A stretch of DNA of 64,000 nt, taken from the NCBI RefSeq assembly GCF_005434915.1, contig NZ_SKCG01000002.1, positions 60,852 to 124,851 on the forward strand. The letters are read 5' to 3'. Shown here piece after piece: positions 37,710-45,625 of the stretch. The stretch comes from Aurantiacibacter suaedae. GTDB taxonomy: Bacteria > Pseudomonadota > Alphaproteobacteria > Sphingomonadales > Sphingomonadaceae. The translations under genes and the position numbers were made by a program. Within the stretch, counting starts at the first letter, position 1; every line of letters starts with the position of its first letter. The notes beneath the pieces are model-generated. The model ran no database searches. It worked only from the letters and a program-made list of their open reading frames with translations, and was not told where the DNA came from.

Positions 37710-39194
37710 GTGGCGAGCTATCCGCAAACTATCCATTTCATGGGCACCAACACCCCGCGCCGGGTGGAAATGTCGCTCCGCGATCTCGTGGTGGAGGGTG
37801 AAATCCCCGCCGAGATCGAAGGCGCCTTCTTCCGCGCCGTGCCCGACAACGCCCATGTCCCGATGTTCGACGACGACATTGCACTTAATCACGATGGCAT
37901 GATCGCGCGGTTCAACTTCGAGGGCGGAGCGGTCGACTTCGATATCCGCTATGTCGAGACCGAGCGTTACAAGCTGGAGAAGAAGGCGCGCCGCGCGCTG
38001 TTCGGGCGCTACCGCAACCCGTTCACCGACGACCCCAGCGTCGAGGGCGCCGACCGCACAGTGGCCAACACCACCCCCGTGTGGCACGGCGGCCGCCTGT
38101 TCATGACCAAGGAGGACGGGCGCGGCTACGAGGTCAACCCGCACACTTTGGAGACCGTGGGCCGGTGGGACTACGAGGGCAAGCTGCGCAGCCAGACCTT
38201 CACAGCGCACCCGCGGATCGACCCGGAAACGGGCGAGATGTTCTTCTTCGGTTATGAAGCGGGCGGGTTGTGCGACCCGAACGTGGCCTATTGCATCGCC
38301 GACAAGGACGGCAACCTGGTGAAAGAGCAGTGGTTCGAGCAGCCCTATCTCTCGACCATCCACGACTTCGTAATCACCGAGAAATACGCCATTTTCCCGG
38401 TCTTCCCCACACTGACCGATCTCGACCGGCTCAAGGAGGGCGGCGCGCACTGGGCGCACGATCAGTCGAAGCCGAGCTACATCGGCATCATGCCGCGCTA
38501 CGGCGACGTATCCGAAATGGTCTGGATCGAAGGCCCGGTCGGCGTCTCGTGCTTTCACGAGGTCAATGCCTACGACGATGGCGATCTGGTCCACATCGAC
38601 CTGTGCCTGAGCGACACCAATGCATTCAGCTTCATGCGCGAAGCGGGCGGCATCCAGCGCGACCAGCAGGACGTGCAGGGGGCGCTCACCCGCTGGACGC
38701 TCGACATGAGCAAGGACACGCCCGAACTCAGCGAGCGCCCGCTCGGCCCTCCGGGCGACCTGTGCCGCCTGGCCGACAAGGATCAGGGCCGCCCCTATAA
38801 CCACGCTTGGTACCTGAGCATGAACCCCGAGGCGAAAGGCCCGCCCATGCTCGGCGGCCCCGTGGGCGCGAACTTCAACGCGCTGCTGCGGATCGAGGTC
38901 GGCAATGGCCGCGTGTCGATGATGGAAGTGCCTCCGGGCTGCGCCGTCAGCGAGCCGGCGCACGTGCCGTCGAGCGAGGAAGGCCACGGCGGCTGGCTGC
39001 TCGCTGTGATCGACCTTCCCAACGGCCCTCCGGGCGGCAACCCTGCCGACTATTCCAGCGAAGTCTGGGTGATCGAGGCCGATGCGGTCGAGAAAGGCCC
39101 GGTGGCCAAGGTGAAAACCGGGCTCGCGCTGCGCAGCCAAGTCCACGGCACCTGGGTCAGCCGCGACAAGCTCGACGCGGCGAAGGTGGGCTAA
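37710..39194 (+). CDS. Carotenoid-oxygenase-family dioxygenase, second copy
   Basis: A 494-residue non-haem iron dioxygenase of the lignostilbene/isoeugenol branch. Iron ligands are about His167 (TAHPRIDP), His218 (TIHDFVI), His283 (CFHEVNAY) and His479 (QVHGTWV). Family sequence FGRYRNPFTDDPSVEG and the PHTLETVGRWDYEGKL region are intact. Start: GTG at 37710 with GGGAG seven bases before it; an open frame to 37458 runs through the divergent MarR gene and is rejected. The two copies differ along their length, so different substrates are likely. Cytosolic. Confidence 0.9.
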   Translation: MASYPQTIHFMGTNTPRRVEMSLRDLVVEGEIPAEIEGAFFRAVPDNAHVPMFDDDIALNHDGMIARFNFEGGAVDFDIRYVETERYKLEKKARRALFGRYRNPFTDDPSVEGADRTVANTTPVWHGGRLFMTKEDGRGYEVNPHTLETVGRWDYEGKLRSQTFTAHPRIDPETGEMFFFGYEAGGLCDPNVAYCIADKDGNLVKEQWFEQPYLSTIHDFVITEKYAIFPVFPTLTDLDRLKEGGAHWAHDQSKPSYIGIMPRYGDVSEMVWIEGPVGVSCFHEVNAYDDGDLVHIDLCLSDTNAFSFMREAGGIQRDQQDVQGALTRWTLDMSKDTPELSERPLGPPGDLCRLADKDQGRPYNHAWYLSMNPEAKGPPMLGGPVGANFNALLRIEVGNGRVSMMEVPPGCAVSEPAHVPSSEEGHGGWLLAVIDLPNGPPGGNPADYSSEVWVIEADAVEKGPVAKVKTGLALRSQVHGTWVSRDKLDAAKVG

Positions 39195-39290
39195 GCCGCT
39201 CTTCCCGTAGCGGCGCAATGCAGCCTATGTGATGTTCCGACAGGGCTCGCACCATCACGGCGAGCCCGCCGAAACTGGAACGCCGATACG

Positions 39291-39761
39291 ATGACGACCG
39301 ATCCCGCCACCCTGCCCGACGAATTGCCCGGTCCGACGATGAAATGGATTTACCACCTCAGCCGCATCATCTTCGGCGGCTGGTGGGTCTATTTCGGCGT
39401 GATGCCGTTCATCAATCCCGCTTGGCAGCCGCTAGGGCAGGAGCAGGCGGCGATCGACTTCACGCTGGCGCTGATCGCCTCGGGGCTGATGGCCTGGATC
39501 AAGGTGGCCGAGATCGTGTTCGGCCTCTTGATTCTCATCAACCGCGTGATGCCGCTCGCCGCAGCGGCCATCGTGCCTATCAACTTCGTCATTCTCTACT
39601 GGAACTTCGTGCTCGAGGTGGGGATGGTGGAATATACCTTCGGCGCGCTGACGCTGCTGTTCAACGCGATCCTGCTGTGGCCGTGGCGACGCTATTACTG
39701 GCCGCTGTTTGTGTGGAACGGCAGGCCCGACTTTTCCAGCCGGGCCGGGATTCAGGACTGA
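39291..39761 (+). CDS. Four-helix membrane protein
   Basis: A 156-residue integral membrane protein with about four hydrophobic segments (about 22-40, 55-78, 85-105, 112-132), a conserved-looking WVYFGVMPFINP and a Trp-rich C-terminal end (LLWPWRRYYWPLFVWNG). The layout resembles DoxX-like proteins but I cannot name a family with confidence. It lies 97 bases after the oxygenase on the same strand, so it may share palindrome C. Transport or membrane redox roles cannot be separated. Confidence 0.7.
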   Translation: MTTDPATLPDELPGPTMKWIYHLSRIIFGGWWVYFGVMPFINPAWQPLGQEQAAIDFTLALIASGLMAWIKVAEIVFGLLILINRVMPLAAAAIVPINFVILYWNFVLEVGMVEYTFGALTLLFNAILLWPWRRYYWPLFVWNGRPDFSSRAGIQD

Positions 39762-39785
39762 TTGGAGCCGAAAACCCAAGTAGTC

Positions 39786-40316
39786 TCAGGTCAGCGCATA
39801 GTAGCGCAGGCAGTTGCCGTCCGCTTTGCGCTCCCCCACGCCGATGAAGACGTGCTTGGTCAGCCAGTCGTGCTTGCCCACCGGGCATTCGAACGTGGGG
39901 TTGCCGCGCAGGTAATATTCGGGGTGCGACACCGGCTCGCCGTCGTTGAAGGCCCAGTCACGCAGGCGCTGCATCGTGTCGGGCTGGCGGCCCCACAGGA
40001 AGCCCTTATTGTTAAGCAGGATGATCGTGCCGTCGTCCTCCTCCAGCAGATAACGTGCATCGAACACGGCGACGTCATCGGGGCGGAAATAGGCATAGTC
40101 GCCGCCCGATCCGGGAATCGCGCGGCCCTTGATGTTGGGCCCTTCGAAGGTGCCGCCTTTGACCAGCACCGCGCTGCGCGTCCCGCCATTGGGGTGCGGG
40201 GCCATGGTGTAGACTTCGGGGAAGGTGAGCCGCACCTCCATCACGAATTCGAGCCGGGGGTTGTCCAGCTCGCTGAAAGGTGCGGTGAAGGGGGTGGTGT
40301 CGGAGAAGGTGGTCAT
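39786..40316 (-). CDS. DUF3237-family protein
   Basis: A 176-residue protein of the DUF3237 type: LEFVMEVRLTFPEVY, then GGTFEGPNIKGRAIPGSGGD and FDARYLLEEDDGTIILLNNKG. The family is a small lipocalin-like barrel found in aromatic and steroid degradation regions, with no agreed reaction. It is the last gene of the GMC, SnoaL, SDR operon; 3 bases separate it from the SDR. No signal peptide. Confidence 0.82.
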   Translation of the reverse strand: MTTFSDTTPFTAPFSELDNPRLEFVMEVRLTFPEVYTMAPHPNGGTRSAVLVKGGTFEGPNIKGRAIPGSGGDYAYFRPDDVAVFDARYLLEEDDGTIILLNNKGFLWGRQPDTMQRLRDWAFNDGEPVSHPEYYLRGNPTFECPVGKHDWLTKHVFIGVGERKADGNCLRYYALT

Positions 40317-40319
40317 GGC

Positions 40320-41069
40320 TTATCCCAGTTCGATGAGGCCGCCGTCGACCAAGAGGTCGGCGCCGGTGATAAAACTTGCGTCGTCGCTGGCGAGGAACAG
40401 CACGGCCTTGGCCACTTCCTCGCTGGTGCCCATCCGGTGCATCGGGATGTTGGCGATCATCATGTCGCGCAGGCGCTCCACATCTTCCGGCCCCATACCG
40501 GGGTTGCGGTGCAGCAGCGGCGTATCGATCGGGCCGGGCGAAACCATGTTGAGGCGGATCTTGCGCGGCAGAAGTTCCTTCGCGAACACCTTCATCGCCA
40601 TGGCCAGGCCCGCCTTGGCTGCCGCATAGGTGCCGTTGCTTTCCACCGCACCATGCGCGCCGATCGAGCCGGTGACGACCACCGCTCCGCCCTCGCCCAT
40701 GATCCGCACCGCCTTCTGCAAGGCAAACGCGCAGCCGCGCAGGTTGATCGAATGGACGAAATCCCAGGCGTCTTCGGTGATACTCTCGAGCGGCGCGAAA
40801 CCGCCGACGCCTGCATTGATATAGAGCACGTCGATGCGGCCGTCGGCCTTTTCGATCTGCTGCACCACTTGCTCGGTGGCGGCAGGGTCGGCGATGTCGG
40901 CGGCATAGCCACTGCTGCCGGGGATCGAAGCGACGGTCTCGTCGATGGTCTGCTGGTTGCGGCCGGTCAGGTGGATCTTGGCACCTTCCGCCGCAAAGGC
41001 CTGCGCCGAGGCGAGGCCCATGCCCGAGTTGCCGCCGAGAACCAGAACGACCTTATCTTTGAACCTCAT
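40320..41069 (-). CDS. Short-chain dehydrogenase/reductase
   Basis: A 249-residue classical SDR: LGGNSGMGLASA at about 9-20, the INAGVG region, Ser in VTGSIGAHG and the YAAAK active site. The ATG at 41069 has GGGGAGAG before it and is preferred to 41087. It is the third gene of the operon that starts with the GMC oxidoreductase. An alcohol or ketone intermediate is expected, but the substrate is unknown. Confidence 0.88.
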   Translation of the reverse strand: MRFKDKVVLVLGGNSGMGLASAQAFAAEGAKIHLTGRNQQTIDETVASIPGSSGYAADIADPAATEQVVQQIEKADGRIDVLYINAGVGGFAPLESITEDAWDFVHSINLRGCAFALQKAVRIMGEGGAVVVTGSIGAHGAVESNGTYAAAKAGLAMAMKVFAKELLPRKIRLNMVSPGPIDTPLLHRNPGMGPEDVERLRDMMIANIPMHRMGTSEEVAKAVLFLASDDASFITGADLLVDGGLIELG

Positions 41070-41094
41070 CACTCTCTCCCCGCTCATTATTCTG

Positions 41095-41484
41095 TCAGAA
41101 CGGCCCGTTCGGATTGGGGCCGCCTTCGGTCACGTCCTGCAACACGTCCCAGTGTTCGGCGATCTTGCCGTCTTCCACGCGGAAGATGTCGATCACCGCC
41201 CAGCCGAGATCACCCGGCCAGCGCCGCACGTGATAGTGCACGGTCACATGGTCGCCATCGACGAAGGCACGCTTTACATCGTGGACCGCCTCGGGCGTTT
41301 GTTCACGGATCATATCGAGAAAGGCCTTCAGCGCATCGCGCCCCGGCGGGGCAAGCTGGCTGTGCTGGACGTATTCCGCCGCGACGAACTCATCGACGCG
41401 GGCAGAATCCATCGGCCCCAGCACATGCTCGAACATGCCCATCACCAGCGCGAGGTTGGCTTCCTCTTGCGGCGTGCGGCTCAT
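41095..41484 (-). CDS. SnoaL-like protein
   Basis: A 129-residue SnoaL-like protein. Its ATG overlaps the GMC stop (ATGA). Motifs: AAEYVQHSQLAPPGRDALKAFLD, here in pieces AEYVQHSQ and GRDALKAFL, and IDIFRVEDGKIAEHWDVLQD. The last resembles the C-terminal strand of the secreted SnoaL-like protein at 20953, which suggests a shared subfamily. It sits between an oxidase and an SDR; isomerase, cyclase or hydratase roles are possible. Confidence 0.83.
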   Translation of the reverse strand: MSRTPQEEANLALVMGMFEHVLGPMDSARVDEFVAAEYVQHSQLAPPGRDALKAFLDMIREQTPEAVHDVKRAFVDGDHVTVHYHVRRWPGDLGWAVIDIFRVEDGKIAEHWDVLQDVTEGGPNPNGPF

Positions 41485-43130
41485 GCCGCTTCGGCCCGAG
41501 CGGGCACATCGGCCGCAGCCAGCACGCTGCCCTTGATGTGATCGGCGGCCTTTTCGGCCAGCATCATCACCGGGATGTTGGTGTTGCCGCCGGGCACCGT
41601 GGGCATGACCGAGCAATCCACCACCCGCAGCCCCTCCACGCCCAGTACGCGGCAATCGGCATCGACCACGCTGCGTTCGCCCATGCCCATCGCGCAGGTG
41701 CTGGTCGGGTGCATCGCGACATAGCAGGTGGCGCGGATCAGCGCGTTCAGCTCATCATCGGTTTCGGCCCCCGCCGAGGGCGCACGTTCTGCCCCCACCA
41801 GCTGCGCCATCGGCTCCGAGTTATAAATCCGGCGCGTGGCGCGGATCGCGCGGCGCATCTGTGCAAGGTCCGCCTCTTCGGTCATGATGTTGAGCGTGAC
41901 GGCGGCGCTTTCCATCGGGTCAGCACTTTTCAGTTCCACCCAGCCACGGCTTTCTGGATGAAGCTGGACCACCCCTGCCCAGAACACGTGCTCCTGCTCG
42001 GGCTTCAGAAGTGGGAACCAGGCTTGCGCATCGAAGCGGATCGGGTTGACCATGATCTGCATGTCGGGCCGTTCGAGGCGGTCGTCGGTGCGCACCACCA
42101 CGTTGCAGCTATTAAGCTGGCTCGCCATGGTGCCCGTGCCTGTCAGCGCCCACTTCACCGCATTGAGGGCAAGCCGGTCCCAGCGCAGTTGGCGCAGGAA
42201 AGTGACTTTCTGCTTGGCCGCCCATTCGAGGCTGGTGGTCGGATGCTCCTGCAGATTGCGGCCCACTCCGGAACTGTCGTGCAGCACGGTGATGCCATGT
42301 TCGCGCAGGTGTTCGGCGGGGCCGATCCCTGAAAGCATCAACAGATGCGGCGAATTGTAGGTGCCGCCGCACAAGATCACCTCGCGCCGCGCGCGCAGCA
42401 CCTTGGTACCCTCACCCACCTGGACCTCCACGCCCACCGCGCGCTTGCCCTCGAACACCACGCGGCGCACCTGCACGCCGGTGCGCACGTCAAGGTTCTG
42501 CCGTCCGAGCGCAGGTTTGATATAGGCGCTCGCCCCTGACACGCGCCGTCCGCGCGCATCGACTGACTGCTCGCCGCGGGCAAAGCCCTCGGGGGTTGCA
42601 CCGCTGAGATCCTCGGTGGTTGCAAAGCCCGCGTTCTCCGCGGTCTCCATCATCACCTCGTGCAGCACGTGCGGCGAATCGATCGGGCGGATCGTCACCG
42701 GGCCATCGACGCCGTGATAATCGCCCTCGCCGCGCCAGGAGTTCTCCATCTTGCGGAAGTAGGGCAGGCAATCGGCATAGGACCATCCGCGCGCGCCCAT
42801 TTGCGCCCACTGGTCATAGTCCGCCGGATGGCCGCGCATCGCGAACATGCCGTTGATCGAACCCGATCCGCCCATCACCCGCCCGCGCGGCAAGGGCATC
42901 TGCCGCGCGTCGAGGCCCGGCTCGGGCTCGGTCATATAGGTCCAGTTGAGGCTGGGCATGATCATCGCGCGCAGGAAGCCCAGCGGCATCTGGATGAACG
43001 GGTGGCCGTCATCGCCGCCCGCCTCCAGCAGCATGACATTGGTCTTCGGGTCTTCGCTCAGCCGCGCTGCAATCACGCAGCCCGCGCTGCCGCCGCCGAC
43101 GACGATATAGTCGGTATCCGCTTCCTGCAT
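41481..43130 (-). CDS. GMC-family flavin oxidoreductase
   Basis: A 549-residue glucose-methanol-choline oxidoreductase. FAD loop VVGGGSAGCVIAARLSE near residue 10, the GMC signature 1 GSGSINGMFAMRG near 82, signature 2 GTYNSPHLLMLSGIGP near 255, and the C-terminal His-containing end HPTSTCAMG and PGGNTNIPVMMLAEKAAD. It oxidises a primary alcohol; 4-hydroxybenzyl- or polyethylene-glycol-type substrates are known in the family. First gene of a four-gene operon, with palindrome D 24 bases before its start. ATG at 43130 fits AAGGAGAG better than GTG at 43133. Confidence 0.9.
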   Translation of the reverse strand: MQEADTDYIVVGGGSAGCVIAARLSEDPKTNVMLLEAGGDDGHPFIQMPLGFLRAMIMPSLNWTYMTEPEPGLDARQMPLPRGRVMGGSGSINGMFAMRGHPADYDQWAQMGARGWSYADCLPYFRKMENSWRGEGDYHGVDGPVTIRPIDSPHVLHEVMMETAENAGFATTEDLSGATPEGFARGEQSVDARGRRVSGASAYIKPALGRQNLDVRTGVQVRRVVFEGKRAVGVEVQVGEGTKVLRARREVILCGGTYNSPHLLMLSGIGPAEHLREHGITVLHDSSGVGRNLQEHPTTSLEWAAKQKVTFLRQLRWDRLALNAVKWALTGTGTMASQLNSCNVVVRTDDRLERPDMQIMVNPIRFDAQAWFPLLKPEQEHVFWAGVVQLHPESRGWVELKSADPMESAAVTLNIMTEEADLAQMRRAIRATRRIYNSEPMAQLVGAERAPSAGAETDDELNALIRATCYVAMHPTSTCAMGMGERSVVDADCRVLGVEGLRVVDCSVMPTVPGGNTNIPVMMLAEKAADHIKGSVLAAADVPARAEAA

Positions 43131-43154
43131 CACTCTCTCCTTGCCTTCACTTGC

Positions 43155-43166
43155 TAACGCTCGTTA
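43155..43166. promoter_or_regulatory. Operator-like palindrome D (TAACGCTCGTTA)
   Basis: Perfect TAACG-CT-CGTTA dyad, the reverse complement of palindrome B. It lies in the 63-base divergent promoter between the GMC operon and the SnoaL-like gene at 43194, 24 and 27 bases from the two starts. Confidence 0.65.
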
Positions 43167-43193
43167 CGATTGGGCGCAAGAAGGGGAGAGCGA

Positions 43194-43586
43194 ATGACAC
43201 GCGAAGATTACCAACGATACGTCGAAGCCTTCAACACCCGCGACTACGATTCGGTGTTCGATTTCTACACCGATACGCCGAAGATGGCCTTCTTCGGGAT
43301 CGAGATCACCACCCGCGAGCAGCTGCGCCAATTCTACAGCTTCCTGCATTCCTATGTGCGCGAAACGGTCGAAATCGAGAAGTTCGCCAGCAGCGACGAG
43401 CTGGCCGCAGTGGAAGGCCTGATCCGCATCGAATGCTTCCGCGACCTCACGCGCGAAGACCTCGACGCCAACGGGATGGAGCAATTCTTCCCGGTCAAGG
43501 CGGGCGAGGTGCAGGAGATGCGGCAGTACATCCATTACCACCTCGAAGGCGGCAAGATCGCCAGCGTGGGCTGTGCGCTAGTGTGA
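43194..43586 (+). CDS. SnoaL-like protein
   Basis: A 130-residue NTF2-fold protein with MTREDYQRYVEAFNTRDYDS, FYTDTPKMAFFG and the C-terminal HYHLEGGKIASVGC strands. ATG at 43194 follows AAGGGGAGAG; an earlier in-frame GTG at 43170 would enter palindrome D's flank and is rejected. Divergent from the GMC operon and probably co-regulated. Reaction unknown. Confidence 0.8.
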   Translation: MTREDYQRYVEAFNTRDYDSVFDFYTDTPKMAFFGIEITTREQLRQFYSFLHSYVRETVEIEKFASSDELAAVEGLIRIECFRDLTREDLDANGMEQFFPVKAGEVQEMRQYIHYHLEGGKIASVGCALV

Positions 43587-43598
43587 TTCTCGGGCTGA

Positions 43599-43633
43599 GG
43601 GGGCGGATTGGCTATTGCCCACCAGCCGCCCCC
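43599..43633 (+). terminator. Hairpin, possible terminator
   Basis: An 8-bp stem GGGGGCGG / CCGCCCCC (43599-43606, 43626-43633) 12 bases after the SnoaL-like stop, with a 19-base loop and no T-run. It may mark the end of the SnoaL-like transcript before the MetE-like gene. Confidence 0.45.
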
Positions 43634-43696
43634 GAGCCATTGGCCAAAAAGCTGTCTGAGATAACGACCTAGGCGCTCTTTCATACTTGCGGGTTT

Positions 43697-43710
43697 TTCG
43701 CATATATGAA
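43697..43710. promoter_or_regulatory. Probable IclR operator 1 (TTCGCATATATGAA)
   Basis: A 14-base dyad 11 bases before the MetE-like start. Its reverse complement TTCATATATGCGAA matches the sequence at 49012-49025 at 12 of 14 positions. A weaker copy, TTCATACTTGCG, is at 43680-43691, and together they form an inverted pair TTTCATA ... TATGAAA. Confidence 0.55.
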
Positions 43711-43721
43711 ATAGATCGCGC

Positions 43722-44849
43722 ATGATCAAAACCTCTCATGTCGGCAGCCTTCCGCGCGGCCCAGAACTCGTCCCCCTGCTGCTCGCCCGCGACAAGGGCG
43801 AACCTTACGATGCCGAGGAATTCGACCGGCTGGTGCTCGCCGCCGTGACCGAGGCGGTGCGCCAGCAGGTTGCCGCCGGGGTCTCGGTGGTGTCCGATGG
43901 CGAAATCGGCAAGGTCGGCTATTCGACCTATATTATCGAACGGCTTTCCGGCTTCGGCGGCCACACGCCGCGCAAGCCTGCGATGGATCTGGCCGAAGTG
44001 CCCGAGCTGACCAAGAAATTGAGCGCCATCATGGGCGCGCAGGAATTCACCCGTGCCAGCGCCGTCGACAAGGTCGAACTGGTAAACCTCCAGCCGCTGC
44101 ACGACGACATCCGCCGCTTCCGCGCGGCGCTCGATGCTGCCGGTGACGGCGCGGAGGCCTTCATGAACTCGGCCTCGCCGGGGCTCATCACCGCCTTCCA
44201 GCCCAACCAGTTCTATCCCAGCCACGAGGCCTATCTGGCCGACCTCGCCACTGCGATGCAGCCCGAATACGAGGCGATCGTCGATGCGGGCTTCCAGCTC
44301 CAGCTCGACTGCCCCGACCTCGCGATGAGCCGCCACACCGGCTATCAGGACATGAGCGAGGCCGAATTCCTGAAGGCGATCACCGCCAACGTAGAGGCGC
44401 TTAACACCGCCACCGCCAATATCGCGCCCGAGAAGATGCGCATGCACGTGTGCTGGGGCAACTACGAAGGCCCGCACACGCACGATATCCCGCTCGAAAA
44501 GATCATGGACATAGTGCTTTCGGCCCGCCCCGCCACGATCCTGTTCGAGGCCGCCAACCCGCGCCACGAGCACGAATGGGAAGTCTGGGCAAAGGCTGAT
44601 CTTCCGGAGGAGAAGGTGCTTGCGCCCGGCCTGGTCGACACCTGTTCGAACTATGTCGAGACGCCCGAGCTGATAGCGCAGCGGATCATGCGGTTTGCCG
44701 ATATCGTCGGCAAGGACCGGGTGATCGCCAGCACCGACTGCGGCTTCGGCACCTTCGCCGGATACGGGAAGATCGACCCGAAGGTCGCCTGGGCCAAGCT
44801 TGCGGCCCTGCGCGCCGGGGCTGACCTTGCCGAGAAGCGGATAGGCTGA
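43722..44849 (+). CDS. MetE-core (cobalamin-independent) methyltransferase
   Basis: A 375-residue protein equal to the C-terminal catalytic half of methionine synthase MetE, without the N-terminal half. Zinc ligands are all present: His and Cys in MHVCWGN, Glu in FEAANPRHEHE, Cys in STDCGFGTF. The folate/methyl donor region is SHVGSLPRGPEL and SDGEIGKVGY. Such short MetE-like proteins move methyl groups from small methyl donors or folates. The neighbours are an IclR gene (2 bases after the stop) and the LigM/MetF/FolD set, so it may pass methyl groups from 5-methyl-tetrahydrofolate to homocysteine or another acceptor. No clear ribosome site is visible before the ATG. Confidence 0.82.
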   Translation: MIKTSHVGSLPRGPELVPLLLARDKGEPYDAEEFDRLVLAAVTEAVRQQVAAGVSVVSDGEIGKVGYSTYIIERLSGFGGHTPRKPAMDLAEVPELTKKLSAIMGAQEFTRASAVDKVELVNLQPLHDDIRRFRAALDAAGDGAEAFMNSASPGLITAFQPNQFYPSHEAYLADLATAMQPEYEAIVDAGFQLQLDCPDLAMSRHTGYQDMSEAEFLKAITANVEALNTATANIAPEKMRMHVCWGNYEGPHTHDIPLEKIMDIVLSARPATILFEAANPRHEHEWEVWAKADLPEEKVLAPGLVDTCSNYVETPELIAQRIMRFADIVGKDRVIASTDCGFGTFAGYGKIDPKVAWAKLAALRAGADLAEKRIG

Positions 44850-44851
44850 TC

Positions 44852-45625
44852 GTGAACGAGCCGTCGCCCCCTAGCTCGACCAACCCGGCGCAGAACAGCC
44901 AGGTAAAGTCGGCCACGCGCACGCTCGACATCATCGAATATGTCGTCGCGCACAACCGGCCGCTGGTGGCGCAGGAGATCGCGACGGCTCTGGGCATTCC
45001 GGTATCGAGCCTGTCGTACCTGCTCGCAACGCTGGTTGAGCGGAACTACCTGATCCGCGAGGGGCGGCGCTATCTGGCGGGACCGGGGCTGGCGCGGCTG
45101 CAATCGTCGGGCGGCGGGTTCTCGCTGGCCGACCGGGCCGCGCCGCTGGTGCGCTCGCTGAGGGTGCAGCTGAACGAGACCACCAGCTTCTTCGTGCGCT
45201 ACGACTGGGAAATCGAGGCCATCGTCACCGAAAGTTCGGAGCAGGCGCTGCGCTATTCGGTGCCGCAGGGGCGCCGTCTGCCGATGCATGCGCTGGCGGC
45301 GGGCAAGGTGATGCTGGCGGCGCTCTCGCCCGAGGAACTCGATCGCTATTTCGCCGAGGCCGAGCGCGAAAAGTTCACTCCCAGAACCGTGATCGACGAG
45401 GCCGAACTGCGCGGGCAACTCGAAGACGCGCGCAAGACCGGCTTCGCCACCACCGATCAGGAATACTCGCAAGGGATCGAGGGCATCGCCCGGCTGATCA
45501 CGATCGACGGGGAGCCAGTGGGTTCCTTGTCGGTGGCTGTGCCGAAGGTACGTTTCGACAAGGACATGGCCGAACGCGTGTGCGACCAGCTTGAACGCAC
45601 GGCGAGCCTGCTCGAAGCGAGCTAG
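44852..45625 (+). CDS. IclR-family transcriptional regulator
   Basis: A 257-residue IclR regulator. N-terminal winged helix (about 20-85) with ATRTLDIIEYVVAHNRP and QEIATALGIPVSSLSYLLATL; C-terminal GAF-like ligand domain with LPMHALAAGKVMLAALS and GFATTDQEYSQGIEGIA, both IclR signatures. GTG start at 44852, 2 bases after the MetE-like stop. It probably controls the one-carbon genes on both sides; the two shared 14-base motifs support this. The ligand could be vanillate, protocatechuate or another aromatic. Confidence 0.9.
   Translation: MNEPSPPSSTNPAQNSQVKSATRTLDIIEYVVAHNRPLVAQEIATALGIPVSSLSYLLATLVERNYLIREGRRYLAGPGLARLQSSGGGFSLADRAAPLVRSLRVQLNETTSFFVRYDWEIEAIVTESSEQALRYSVPQGRRLPMHALAAGKVMLAALSPEELDRYFAEAEREKFTPRTVIDEAELRGQLEDARKTGFATTDQEYSQGIEGIARLITIDGEPVGSLSVAVPKVRFDKDMAERVCDQLERTASLLEAS

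Noticed and set aside
39762..42332. Very long plus-strand open frame (856 codons) across the DUF3237, SDR, SnoaL and GMC genes
   Set aside because: It is antisense to four genes with clear family motifs; its protein is His/Arg/Gly-rich without any domain, as expected from high-GC antisense frames.
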